Source of the DNA: Hordeum vulgare subsp. vulgare
Lineage: Eukaryota > Streptophyta > Magnoliopsida > Poales > Poaceae
Reading direction: 5' to 3'
NCBI RefSeq assembly: GCF_904849725.1
Contig: NC_058521.1
Coordinates: forward strand, 142,628,744 to 142,692,743
DNA: 64,000 bases
Part shown: positions 34,561 through 46,412 of the stretch, piece by piece
Position numbering within the stretch: position 1 is the first letter of the stretch
Layout: each line of letters begins with the position of its first letter
The notes under the pieces: generated by a model
What the model saw: the letters and a program-made list of their open reading frames with translations, nothing else
Told to the model about the DNA's origin: nothing
The model's database searches: none
Translations under genes and position numbers: made by a program

Positions 34561-37500
34561 GTTGAAGAGGTCTATGATCACCCCGATACGGTGGTTGGTA
34601 AGTTTTTGCTAAATTCACGTCCAGTACTGGTACTTTTTTATTCTGGTGCAACACATTGATTCATATCAAGGGTAGTTGTCGAAAAGTATAGTTTACCGAC
34701 TACAACCCTCAGTCAACCCATTAAGGTCAGTTCCCCAGCGGGTATGATGATTGCCGGGATAGGATACCATGCACTAAACCTCAACATTGGAAACCATAAA
34801 TTTCCCACCGATCTCATCGTATTAGAGTCACAGGGATTGGATGTAATCCTAGGCATGGATTGGTTGACCAAGTATGAAGGAAACATTGATTGTGCCCTGA
34901 AGTCTATTTTGCTCACCACCCCAGCGCGAAAGCGGATTAAGTACGTTTCCCAACGCCCACCACAGAGTAAACAGGTAAATTCTCTCACGAGAGTTGTTCA
35001 GGAGAAAGTGTCGATCGTACAATACTTTCCAGATGTATTCCCGGAGGAATTGCCGGGCATCCCACTGGATAGGGAGATTGAATTTCTGATCAAGTTATTG
35101 CCAGGGACAACCCGAATATCTAGGAGACCATATCGGATGCCAACAAATGATTTAGAAGAAATCAAGAAGCAGATCAAGGAGTTACTAGAAAAAGGGTATA
35201 TTCACCCAAGTTCGTCACCTCGGGGAGCCCCAGTTCTCTTGGTAGAGAAGAAGGATAAATCCTTGAGAATGGTAGTCGATTATCGTGCATTGAACGAGGC
35301 GACCATCAAGAACAAGTATCCCTTGCCGATGATCAACAATTTGTTTGACCGGTTAGTTGGAGCCCGAGTGTTCTCCAAGATCGATCTTCGATCAGGGTAT
35401 CATCAGTTGAAAATTCGTGAACATGATATACCCAAGACAGCCTTCACCACAAGGTATGGTCTATATAAGTACACAGTCATGTCATTTGGTTTGACTAATG
35501 CCCCTGCATATTTTGTGAGTATGACGAACAACGTATTTATGGAATATCTAGACAAGTTTGTCGTGGTGTTCATCGATGACATACTGATATTCTCCAAGAA
35601 TGAGGAAGAACACAAGGAACACTTGAGTTTAGTTTTGGAGAAGCTGCGAGAGCATTAGTTATACGGGAAGTTCAACAAATGTGAATTTTGGTTGAAGGAA
35701 GTCGGATTCCTCGGACACGTTATTTCGGGAGACGGAATAGTAGTGGATCCCGCCAAGGTTGCAGCAGTCACCGAATGGATAGCACCCACCTCAGTTAAGG
35801 AGATCCACGGTTTTCTCGGACTTGCCGAATATTACCAAAGGTTTATCGGGAACTTCTCGAAGATTGCCAAGCCCATGACAGAATTGTTGAAGAAGGAGTC
35901 CAAGTATAATTGGACCGAGGAATGTGAAGCCAGTTTCCAAGAGTTGAAGAAACGTTTGGTTACAGCCCCAGTGCTGATATTGCCGAACATTTGGAAGGAT
36001 TTTCAGGTATACTGCGATGCATCATGTCAAGGACTTGGAGGAGTACTCATGCAAGAAGGAAAAGTTGTAGCCTATGCATCCATATAACTCCGAACTCATG
36101 AGTTGAACTATGCCACACATGATTTTGGAGTTAGCAGCCGTAGTGAACGCACTCAAGACCTGGAGACATTTCCTTATTAGAAATAGTTGTGATATTTACA
36201 CTGATCACAAGAGCCTGAAATATATTTTCACGCAGAAGAAGTTGAACCTCCGACAGAGGAGATGGCTACAGTTGATCAAGGACTATGACATGAGGTTGCA
36301 TTATCACCCAGGGAAGGCAAATGTTGTAGCAGATGCCTTGAGCCGTAAGAGTTATGGGAACACGCTCATAGCGAGAGGATTACCCCAGGAGATAGCCGAT
36401 GATCTTAGAGAGCTCAAGTTGGAGATAGTTCCAAGAGGATATCTAGCCACACTGGAGATTTAGTCCACCTTGACCGGAAAAATTCGTGAAGCACAGCAGT
36501 CACACAAGGAGATAGCTGAGATAAAGCAAAGAATGAATGACGGGAAGGCTAAAGGTTTTCGTGAGGATGAACACGAAACTATATGGTTTGAGGATTGTAT
36601 TTATGTGCCCAATGATCCTGAACTCAGGAAGTTGATATTTCAGGAGGCCCACGATTTACCGTACTCAATACACCTGGGCAACACCAAGATGTATCTAGAC
36701 TTAAAGGAAAGTTCCTGGTCGACAGGAATGAAGAAGGATATTGCCGAGTATGTAGAAATATGCGATGTTTGTCAGCGAGTAAAGAACGAACATCAGAAGC
36801 TAGCAGGATTACTTCAACCTTTGCCAATACCCTAGTGGAAATGGGAGAAGCTTGGTATCGACTTCATCACAGGATTACCCAGGACCCGTTCAGGTTATGA
36901 TTCTATCTGGGTAGTGGTCGATCATTTGACCAAGGTAGCTCACTTCATTCCCGTGAAGACTACCTACACGAGTGCTAAGATGGCCAAGATATATATGACC
37001 ATGATCGTATGTCTGCATGGAGGTCCGAAGAGTATCGTGTCAGATAGAGGAACCCAATTCACGTCAATGTTTTGGCATCAACTACATGAAACCTTGGGAA
37101 CGAGATTGGAGTTCAGTACATCTTTTCACCCACAGACCGATGGACAGACCAAGAGAGTCTATCAGATTCTGGAGGACATGTTGAGAGCCTGTGCACTAGA
37201 CTATGGGTCTAGCTGGGAGGACAATTTGCCTTACGCCGAGTTCTGATACAACAACAGCTATCAGACCAGTCTGAAGATGGCCCCTTTCGAAGCATTATAC
37301 AGAAGGAGGTGCAGAACGCCTTTGACGTGGGATGGTGTTGGAGACCTGAAACTTTTTGGTCCCGACCTTATCCGAGATTATGAAGAGAAGGTCAAGCTGA
37401 TATGTGACCGACTCAAGATAGCTCATCCCAGAAATAAAAGTTATGCTGATAGCAAACGTAAGGAAGTAACATACAAAGTGGGAGACCGAGCATACCTTCG

Positions 37501-37945
37501 TGTGTCCCCACTTCGAGGAATCAAGAGATTTGGTGTAAAAGGAAAGTTAGCACCCCGATTCATTGGCGCCTACAAAATTCTTGAGCGTAGGGGGGAAGTT
37601 ACGTATAAGCTGGAATTGCCGAAAGGATTATCCGGAGTTCATGATGTTTTCCACGTTTCCTAGTTGAAGAAATGTCATGCTAAAATGGCTGATATTCCAT
37701 TGAGAGACACAGTGCCCCTAGAGGGCATACAGCTTGACATTGATCTGACTTATGAGGAGAAGCCCGTCAGGATTCTCGAGACTGCCAACAGAGTTACTCG
37801 CAGCAAGATCATCAAGATTTGCAAGGATTTGTGGAGTCATCACACCGAGGAAGAAGCCACCTGGGAACAGGAAGAAGATCTTCGTCGAGACCACCCGCAC
37901 CTATTTTCTAGCCAACCCGAATCTCGAGGGCGAGATTCATCTTAA
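34561..37945 (+). pseudogene. pol: Element G pol: protease, RT, RNase H, integrase, chromodomain; broken
   Basis: The protease active site reads YSGATH at 34639-34656, Tyr replacing the catalytic Asp, followed by a TGA at 34657. Reverse transcriptase (about 35000-35700) keeps DLRSGYHQ and the catalytic FIDD at 35569-35580. RNase H (about 36000-36330) keeps YCDAS and YTDHKSL. Integrase has its HHCC finger (about 36650-36790), first Asp near 36860 and the Asp of SDRG near 37040. The catalytic Glu is Lys (37151-37153). A chromodomain lies at about 37750-37910. Further stops are at 35656, 36085, 36461, 36833, 37244 and 37661, and a +1 shift is near 36121. Active relatives copy RNA to DNA and integrate it; this copy cannot. 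Confidence 0.93.
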
Positions 37946-37957
37946 GTTGTGTTGGTT

Positions 37958-40840
37958 TGTAACGTTCCAAAATTTTAATTTTGAATGTTTTACAATTGTA
38001 GCTAAGAATCTATGCATTTTATTTGAATGATGGTGGCATTTGAATTTTCTTTCGGTATTTTGATTTGCATTTATTTTTGGCACAAGAATTTTCACTCACA
38101 AAAATCCGTGACAATTATCTTGCCAAGCAAGAAAGAGAAGAGGTAACATGACACCCCAAAAAGTCACAAGAAAAAAATTGTGCCAAAATTTTTAGAAGAA
38201 AAAAAATGGTTTTTATTGGTTTTAAAAAAATAATTTTTTAAAAAAGTTTTTCTTTTGTGCAAAATAAAATGTCCACACTGTGGGAATTTTTTTCTGATCA
38301 TTTTGATATATTGTATCTATATTTTCGGCGTGGGATTTAATTCCTTTCGAAGGTTTTTATCCTGTTTTTAATAAAAGGAAACACAAACGTTTTTAATAGG
38401 AAACTACCATGGGCCCAATATACGAATTTGCCCCGTATCTCTTCTTCTTCTTCTTCTTGATGTACGATCATTTCCTTCCCTGCACGTGAGGAAGTTTCCT
38501 CATCGGAGGAACGGGATCCGACCCGATCTCCTTGCTCATGCCATCCCAGCCCCTCCCGAGCCCTTATATAAGAAGCCCTCGTCCTGCTCTCTCCGTTTCC
38601 CACGAAACCCCGTCAAACCCTTCGCCATAGCGCTGCCGCCACCTCGCCGAACTTCCTGTCCACGCCGAAGCTTCCCAGGCTACTGCCTCTCCTCCCGTCG
38701 CCCAAGCCCCGTGCGTCGCCACCAAGGGAAGCCCCCGGAGCTCCTCCGCCGTTTGAGCCCCTCCGCCGCCTCGTTCAGTCGCCGGAGCGCCCCAACCGTC
38801 CATATCCACCTTCGGTCGCCGCCTCGAGCCTCACCTTAGCTCCACATCCACCGGTGAGCATACTCTTTCTCCTCTCATCCTTAGGATCTTCGATCTACGC
38901 TCTAGATTAGGAGTTAGTTACCCTTTCGGTTTATTTAAAAAACCGTGGTTTTCTGTTAAGTTAAATCGCACACACCTCTCAGCCACTCACAGCCTGCCAC
39001 GTCGCGTAATCCTTTTTTTTTCTGTTTTCGTTTCTGAAATCAGATTAGATTCTAAACTTAGAATCTTTATGACTTTTATTCTATAACTACAAATTAGGTG
39101 CTTCTTTTTGCAATGGATCACAAATTTTATGTAGTTTTTGTAGATATAAAATTTGACCATGTTTGAATTTGTAAATTTTGAGTTAAAACAGATTTCATTC
39201 AAATCTTATTTTGTGAATACCTTGAGTTTAAAAATAGTGTTTGAGCTGATTTTTTTGCTACTGATGACTAGTGATCTTATTTATCAGTAGGTTTAATTTC
39301 AGAATTTTTCAGATAATTTATCGTGGGTTTTTCAACAAAACAGATTCTGTTTTAGTTCTTGTAGGGCAATTTTGTTCTCTCATGTTCTAGCTACTTTTTT
39401 TTGTTGCTTTATTTTGTTTACTTGCTGTTATAATGCTTATTGTGTGAAATTATTGTTTCATCAGATCATACGGAGTGCGAAGCTTGTTATCTAGAAGCGC
39501 TCGAGTTCGACAATCGTCACCAAGGAAAGTCACGTTGATCATATTTTACCTATGGTTTTATATGCATTGTAGTTCAACCTTCTCCACCCATTGCATGCAA
39601 AGTAGGTACTTGGAAATTTGGATCTTGATGAAGTATCGTGTGGTAGGCACCCATCACCCTTGTCTCTTGGCCTGGGATGATAATTTTATTTTTGCTATGC
39701 TTTTAGTAGACGGGGTTTTGGATGAGTGTTTATCACGAGTGTTCTGAGAATTTAATAATCAAGATCGGAAGATTTCAATATTTTTTTTCAAGGCCTCGTC
39801 ATGCAACACACATCTAGGTGAAGGACGGTTTTGATGGGCTCCCTTGGGAAACCAGTGGACGACCCGGGATGCATGGGGAAGTGCCATGACATCTTGCGGA
39901 AAGCTTCACCCAGGCACGAAGAGATAGATGGACGCTTCAAGACCCAAGGCTTATCTGTACAGCCACAAGTCATTATGGGCTCTGGCTTGGTTGGAAAACG
40001 TGGTGACTCTGGATGGGCGGTGCTACGAGATGTAGAAGAACGGTAGGATTGTATGGGCACCGACAGTGGCTTAGAGGACGCCGTTGGAAGACCATGTTTT
40101 AATCATCCGGTTCTAAAACACCCTGAAGTGCGAGGACTCCAACGGAGGCGATCAAATCTTGTGGGGAACGTGTGCGAAACTCTGTAGAGTACCCAAACCT
40201 AATCGATTAGCCGTATCCACGGTCATGGACAACTTGAGCCAAAGGAACTGAAGTTATCCAGAATTCTCAACACAAATAACATTAATGATGTGGGTATTAT
40301 TGATAACTTGCGTATGAGATATGGTTGGTGGAACCGTCTCATTAACAACCAACAATGTAGTAAAATTTTGCTTTTAGCCCCTCTCTTGTTGTAGGAGAAA
40401 ATTTTGCTTTCCTCTAAAAACTTACAGCCCCACCTGCCATATATGCATATAGTATAGATGATACTTTTTCACTCTCTCTTTTGTGACTTGTCGGCATATT
40501 CAATATGCTGACCTACACGGCTGCAACGTGTTATGTTGCAGAGTACTTTTCCGACCAGGAGTGAGGTCATGATCTACACTCGGTGATATTGCCCTGGAGT
40601 CAGATGGACTCAACTACGTTTGAAGCTTCCACTAGTCTTCGTTTAGTTATGTCATGAGTTGGCCTTCAGCCTCTTTATTGCAATCTTTATTGTAATAAAG
40701 TACTCGATATGAGATCCGATTAATAAAGTTGTGTGGTTGAACTCTCGATATATACATTGATGTACTGTGTGTGTACCAGCATGATCTTGGGATGGTACGG
40801 AAACACCAGAGACTTGACCGTTTCAGGTCGGGTCGCTACA
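37958..40840 (+). repeat. 3' LTR of element G (2883 bp)
   Basis: Begins TGTAACGTTCCAAAATT and ends GGGTCGCTACA. Direct repeat of 29546-32468 with substitutions and small indels. The ATG that opens the Pro/Ser-rich stretch in the 5' LTR (30169) reads ACG here. Confidence 0.93.
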
Positions 40841-40845
40841 TGGCG
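40841..40845. repeat. Target site duplication of G, right copy (TGGCG)
   Basis: Exact repeat of 29541-29545. Confidence 0.95.
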
Positions 40846-41264
40846 TCAATATCCCTCATGGAAAGTTTGACCTAGGAGATGCTGGCAATGCTTATCGACG
40901 AGGTGTCCTTCCACCCTTCAGGAAAACCAGGTACCGTCTGAATGAGTTCTTTGGTAGGAACTATCCTAAGATTGCACAAGAGGTTTTAAATCTTAGACAG
41001 TGACGCCTTAGTGGAACTACTGAGAGGGCATTTGGAGATCTGAAGAACAGGCTCAAGATCCGAGATCAGAAGCCATTCCACCCTTACCCTACCCAGGTTA
41101 AACTTGTTCTTGCATGTTGCATTCTGCATAACTGAATCCTGCAATGGGGTTGTGATGAACTAGTGCGTGAGGAGGAAGATGTGACGCATGACATTGTTGA
41201 CCTCCGTGGACATGGTGTGGAGGCATTTGACATCGAAACCTGGAAGACCCAAAAACTAAAATGA
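40846..41264 (+). pseudogene. PIF/Harbinger-type transposase, 3' fragment
   Basis: Continues in frame from 29545 if G and one TGGCG are set aside. It contains LPPFRKTRYRLNEFFGRNYP and TERAFGDLKNRLKI (the E is the expected third catalytic residue), then VKLVLACCILHN. Stops interrupt at about 41002 (after NLRQ) and 41133 (after ILHN). The frame ends near 41264. This is the C-terminal half of a DDE_Tnp_4 transposase. The gene is dead: its N-terminus is lost to F, it is split by G, and it has two nonsense changes. Confidence 0.85.
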
Positions 41265-41773
41265 ACACATGTAATGTTGGATAACAAAGATCAGACTAGA
41301 AGAACAAGAAGAAGAACAACAACAAGAAGAAGAAGTTCAACAGAAGAAGAGGAAGAAGCAACAACAACAAAAACAACAACAACAACAAAAGAGGAAGAGG
41401 AGGAGGATGAATGCTGAACTTTCCCCATTCAATCATATGATTCTTAATAATGTGTACTACCATTTGAAAATAAATTAGGATGAACCATAATTTGTTTCAC
41501 AACTAGGAGTGAAACTCTTAAGATCGTGTATGGTAAGATCATCACTTGTGAGAAATAATGAGGACACGTATGTAGGTTGCAACCAAACACCATGTTCTAT
41601 GCGCACCTAATGCAATGCAGATAAAGCAACAACGGGACAAAATTAATTTCCTCATGCAGCTAACCTATAAGTAGGCAATCAAACAATGCACTTATGGTGG
41701 TTTAGAGGCTGATTTTTCTCCTCATATAAAAAGTACATGCAATGCAGCCAAAATTAATGTAGGCAAACCAAAC
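41265..41773. other. Downstream flank of the Harbinger remnant, no gene seen
   Basis: An AAC/AAG-rich low-complexity stretch at about 41300-41405, then AT-rich DNA without recognisable coding sequence. It may be the 3' non-coding end of the Harbinger element. Terminal inverted repeats could not be identified. Confidence 0.4.
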
Positions 41774-41778
41774 ATGCT
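41774..41778. repeat. Target site duplication of H, left copy (ATGCT)
   Basis: ATGCT directly before the 5' LTR of H, repeated exactly at 53501-53505. Confidence 0.95.
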
Positions 41779-43350
41779 TGATACGTCTCCAACGTATCTA
41801 TAATTTTTGATTCTTCCATGCTATTATATTATCATTCTTGGATGTTTTACAATCATTTTATAGTCATTTTATATCATTTTTGTTACTAACCTATTTACAT
41901 AGTGCCAGTGCCAGTTGCTGTTTTCTACATGTTTTTTACATCCAAGGAAATCAATACCAAATGAAGTCCAAACACAACGAAACTTTTTGTGGATTTTTTG
42001 GGGCAGAAGACATCCAGTGGGCGAGGAACGCACTTGAGGGGAGCTCCGATGGGAGCACAACCCACCAGGACACGCTTGGGGGCCCAAGGTGCCCCGGTGG
42101 GTTGTGCCCTCCTCGTTGGCCTCCCGCACCACCTCTTTGCTCTATAAATACCCCAATATTCGAAAAACCCTAGGAAGGGGGACATAAATCAATTCTAGCT
42201 GCCGCAGAATCCAGAAACACCAGATCCAATCTAGACACCATCACAGAGGGGTTCATCATGTCCATTGGTGCCTCTCCGATGATGCGTGAGTAGTTCTTTG
42301 TAGACCTATGGGTCCGTAGTTAGTAGCTAGATGTCTTCCTCTCTCTCTTGATTATCAATACAATGGTCTCTTGGAGATCCATATGATGTAAGTCTTTTTG
42401 CAATGTGTTTGTTGGGGTCCGATGAACTTTGAATTTATGATCAGATCAATGTTTTTATCCATGAAAGTTATTTGAGTCTTCATTGATCTCTTATATGCGT
42501 GATTGATTATAGCCTCGTAGTTCTTCTGTGATATTTGGGTTTTGTTTGGCCAACTTGATCTAATTATCTTGCAATGGGAGAGGTGCTTTGTGATGGGTTC
42601 GATCTTACCGTGCTTGATCCCAGTGACAGAAAGGGAAACGACACATATGTATCATTTCTATTAAGGATAACAAGATGGGGTCTATTTCTACATAAATAGA
42701 TCTTGTCTACATCATGTCATCGTTCTTATTGCATTACTCTGTTTTTCCATGAACTTAATACACTAGATGCATGCTCGATGGCGGTCGATGTGTGGAGTAA
42801 TAGTAGTAGATGCAGGCAGGAGTCGGTCTACTAATCTTGGACATGATGCCTATATAATGATCATTGCCCAGATATCGTCATGATTATTTGAAGTTCTATC
42901 AATTTCCTAATAGTAATTGTCTTCCCACTGTATGCTATTTTTCTCGAGAGAATCCACTAGTGAAACCAATGGCCCCCGAGTCTCTTTTCATCATATTTTC
43001 CTTTGCAATCTATTTTCCTTTGATTTTATTTTTAGATCTGTTAAACCAAAATACAAAAATACCTTGCTGCAATTTATATGTTCCGCGATCTATTTATCCT
43101 ATCTACCACTTTTACTTCGCGTTATTTGCCTATCTGGAGGCGCTGTACCCGAAAGGCATTGACAACCCCTTTAACACGTCGGGTTGCGAGTATTTGTGAT
43201 TTGTGTGCAGGTGCTGTTTACATGGTGTGAGGAGGTTCTCCTACTGGTTCGATAACCTTGGTATCATCACTCACGGAAATACCTACCGTCGCTATACTTC
43301 ATCATCCCTTCCTCTTTGGGGAAATATCAACGTAGTTTTAGCAGACATCA
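41779..43350 (+). repeat. 5' LTR of element H (1572 bp)
   Basis: Begins TGATACGTCTCCAACGTATC and ends GCAGACATCA. TATA box TATAAATA at 42143-42150. Related to, but clearly distinct from, the B/C/D LTR family. Confidence 0.93.
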
Positions 43351-43361
43351 AAAGGAATTTC

Positions 43362-43379
43362 TGGCGTCGTTGCCAGGGA
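43362..43379 (+). promoter_or_regulatory. Primer binding site of element H
   Basis: TGGCGTCGTTGCCAGGGA, two mismatches from the tRNA-Asp complement. A weaker second copy-like phrase (ending GTCGGGGAGG) lies at about 43416-43440. Confidence 0.85.
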
Positions 43380-43644
43380 AGATCAATTTAAGATAGTCTC
43401 CCGCCATTGTGCCAATTTCTAATGCTCTTGTCGGGGAGGATCTTCAACATCAACCAGGTTCCTAATCAGAAATCTCATCTCCTCGCAATTTACATTATTT
43501 TCCATTTGCCTCTCATTTTCCTCTCCACCGCTTCACCAAGTTGTCTTTTTATTCGCCTTTTTCTCGTTGGATCTATTTTTGTCTACTTGTGTTACCATGT
43601 GCCTTCTATTTGCTTGCATCTTTGCTGGCTAAAAATCTATTGAT

Positions 43645-44600
43645 ATGGATCCTCATCCACTTGCTAATCTTTTCAAGAGATCCAATTATGACGAACCAAT
43701 TGCTAGTGAGTTCAGTGTACTTGATTATCTCCATGAAGTTTCGCTTGAGATTCGTGAATCTGAAAATTGTGATGAAGTGATTCATGATGTTTTCTTGAAT
43801 GAAAAGCATGATTGCAATGATATTTTTATAAATTCTATTAATATCAATTGTGCTAATGATATGCAAACCCACAAGCTTGGGGATGCTATATTTTATGAGT
43901 TTGCCATGACCACTACTTATTGCAATGATCATGATTGGGGGTGATAATGCTTGTTATGATCTTGATAATTTATTTAATACTCTTGATGATTATGATATTG
44001 AAAGTGGGCTTGGAAGAGTGTCAACTTTATGCATTATTGACCCACTATTTTGGAGAGTGTTCAATCTTATGAATTTTTTGATAGAAGTGGGTTTGGAGAG
44101 GTCATGACTTTAGTTAATGATAATCCAACTATTTTGGAAGAGTGTCAACTTTGCATGCATGTGGACCATGAAGAAAAAAGTTATATGATAGTTATATTGT
44201 TGAATTCCTTCATGATGCTACTGAAATTTATTATGCGGGAGGAACATATGCTTGTAGGGATTGCAATAACATCAAGTTTCATCTCTATGTGTTTACAGTT
44301 TTGAAGTTATGCTTGTTTTGCCTTCCTATGCTAGTTGATTCTTGTCCACATAAATTGTTTGCTCACAAAATCCCTATGCATAGGAACAGGGTTAGACATA
44401 TTCTGTTTTCTTTGCATTGTGTGCTTGTTTTGATGATTCTATGGTTTTCTTTGCTGAGTTTTTTCCAAAGAGAAGTTGGAATACAGTAGATATAATGCAA
44501 AAATAAAATATGAATAGGTTTGCAACAATACTTATAGTAGTGGGTTTGTTTCTTATACTAACGGATCTCACGAAGGTTTTGTTGAGTTTTGTGTGATTGA
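43645..44600 (+). pseudogene. Element H ORF of unknown function, broken
   Basis: ATG at 43645 opens 99 codons (MDPHPLANLFKRSNYDEPIA and LDYLHEVSLEIRESENCDEV) to a TGA at 43942. Similar-looking peptide continues in other frames to about 44600 with several stops and shifts. A short acidic motif recurs: DPLFWRVFNLMNFL-type and NPTILEECQ, each followed by related residues and a GLERS/GFGEV phrase, suggesting ancestral internal repeats. A hydrophobic segment may lie near 44300-44460. No gag or enzyme motif is seen. I do not recognise a named family. Confidence 0.5.
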
Positions 44601-44619
44601 AGTTTTGGGTGATCTTACG

Positions 44620-44622
44620 ATG
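44620..44622. repeat. Target site duplication of CACTA element I, left copy (ATG)
   Basis: Three-base ATG before the CACTA end, repeated at 50067-50069. Three-base duplications are the CACTA rule. Confidence 0.85.
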
Positions 44623-44950
44623 CACTACTCGAAATCATTTTTTTGTTGTCTGCCAAATCTTTGCCATCAGCTAGCTGATGGCAAAGAGTGTCTTTGTCGT
44701 CAGCTCCCACAAAGCGGACGACAAAGAACTGGTTGGTGGCAAAGAAGGTCTTTACCTACAGCCAACTCTTTGCCATCAGCCGCCGACGGCAATGATGAGA
44801 AAAGCAGACGGCAAAGCTTTGGGCTGGGCCCATCTAGCCGGGGAAAGCTTAGGTCAAACTACTCCCCTTCTTTTCCATCTACTGGCGGATGGCAAAGAGT
44901 CGAGAGGCAGATGAAAAGAGTATAGACCCTTTTCTTTCCGCCAGCAGACA
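44623..44950 (+). repeat. Left terminal and subterminal repeats of the CACTA element
   Basis: Terminal inverted repeat followed by several copies of CTTTGCCATCAGC, GATGGCAAAG and GACGGCAAAG in both orientations. In this superfamily such repeats bind the transposase complex. Confidence 0.75.
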
Positions 44951-44959
44951 ACAAAGTTC

Positions 44960-45270
44960 ATGAATCTACTAACGTCCGTCCCGCCCCCACCCCGGCCCTC
45001 TCTCTCTTGCTCAAAAGACCACTCTCTCTCTCCTCCCCCACGCCCACCGCCGCCACCACCATTGCCCGGCCACCCTCAGTGCCCCCGGCGCAGACCCGGT
45101 GCCCCACAGCCCCGCCGCCGCCCGCTGCTGCCCCGTTGCCCCACAACCCCCTGGCGCCGCTGCCCCACCGCCCCCGGCATAGCCTCACAGCCCCAATACC
45201 CCTGGCGCTGCCCCACCGCCCCAACACCCCCGGTCTTGCCACCCACGACGCCACAGTCGGCACTGCTGGT
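44960..45270 (+). other. C-rich, proline-coding stretch of the CACTA element
   Basis: Strongly C-rich DNA that can be read in two plus frames and one minus frame as low-complexity peptides. It may be the 5' exon of the CACTA gene or a leader. No domain is recognisable. From 45270 to 46140 there is AT-richer, intron-like sequence without a recognised gene. Confidence 0.35.
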
Positions 45271-46174
45271 GAGCCTTCACACCCGCCTGCATTTATACGT
45301 TAGTATATTAACATCCTTTGAAGGAATAAGATGCAACTTTAAATTGTTTTTATTCACTGCCTTATTCATTCCTATTTTGACAAACCAATGGTACGTAGAA
45401 TATTGCCCGTGCTAGAAATCTAGTGACCATGACATATATAGGCTTGTCTTTTGGTTTAGACATTTGGTGTTGTGTGCTCTTAGCAGCCATATATAGAACC
45501 CCTGGTAATCTAGTGTTGATGTGCCTTGTTGCTGTACTCATCAAGATGGTACTGGAAAGGAAGAAAAAATGTTGTGTATGTCGACGGGTTAAAAATTATC
45601 TGATGCTCATGCTTGCTTGATTTCCAGTTCAGAGCAATGCCTGGTAAACCTACAGATTAAGCACAATGTCATTTCCAAAGGACATTGTAATTGTTGTTCT
45701 TGTTTACCTGGCACTGGTTGTTGTTCTGGACGTGTATTATTGCAGACTGGTAATTTCTCTGATTGTGATCCTGCTAGTGTACCAAATGGTTCACCCAGAC
45801 TGATTATTGGTATGACCTTATTCATTCAGGATTTTGGTGAAGCACCGCCTTTGAGAAACTTCTTTTTGTGTGTGTTTCCTTTAGTGTGTGCAAACCTTTG
45901 TTTTTGTTTTAACTACAAATGTATTTGGCTATCAAACTACTTTTCCGCTATCCAATTTTGTTCGTGCAAAAATTGCTTGTGTTATATGTAGGTGTATAGT
46001 TTTTATGTTAACTAGAAAGTACTAAAGTTATCCATCCTACCTCCACCAGACTACAAATTTCTTTTTGTATTAATATGAGAAATATAAGATGTAGTCATTC
46101 TTTAGGTTATTTGGGTTAGGCTCTTGGACTGCATCATGGCCACAATGAAGTTTTATTAATTTTCCTGCAATTTA

Positions 46175-46203
46175 CCCGTAGCAACGCACGGGCATTCTAC
46201 TAG
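46175..46203 (+). mobile_element. Helitron-like 3' end inside the CACTA element
   Basis: CCCGTAGCAACGCACGGG can form a stem (CCCGT with ACGGG). It is followed 7 bases later by CTAG at 46200-46203 and then T, as at grass Helitron 3' ends inserted between A and T. The 5' (TC) end was not located, so its length is unknown. Confidence 0.6.
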
Positions 46204-46375
46204 TAGGGGTAATTTCAATACTAGGCCATATCTTGGCAATGTTCCTAATGGTCATGGCAATTCTTATAATAATTCTTGTGGAAATCCTTCTACAAATTCT
46301 AATTGGATACTCTCTAATCTTGAGAACACAATTAACGAATTCATTAATTCTCAAAAAGTTTTCAATACTATCTAA
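46204..46375 (+). pseudogene. gag: Fragment of retrotransposon gag inside the CACTA element
   Basis: About 170 bases resembling the Asn/Gly-rich part of the B/C gag (5545-5710 in C). It shares the order GGTAATTTCAAT, GGCAATTCTTATAATAATTC, and a final part on 'leading to AATTCATTAATTCTCAAAAAG' that matches TTCATCAACTCTCAAAAGAT in C. It starts exactly at the Helitron-like end and stops at about 46375. It is more diverged than B is from C. Confidence 0.6.
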
Positions 46376-46412
46376 TTTTTTTATGTTGTACTAAATTCTC
46401 TTAATCTTTATC

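Larger units (their letters stand above)
29546..40840 (+). mobile_element. Element G: complete but degraded chromovirus (Ty3/gypsy)
   Basis: G is 11295 bp with LTRs of 2923 and 2883 bp, TGGCG target duplications and an initiator-tRNA-Met-type primer site. Order: extra ORF, gag with zinc knuckle, protease, reverse transcriptase, RNase H, integrase and C-terminal chromodomain. That order and the chromodomain place it in the chromoviruses, probably the Tekay/Del group. At least nine in-frame stops, two frameshifts and changed catalytic residues make it inactive. The LTRs differ at about 8 of the first 100 bases, so it is an old insertion. Confidence 0.95.
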
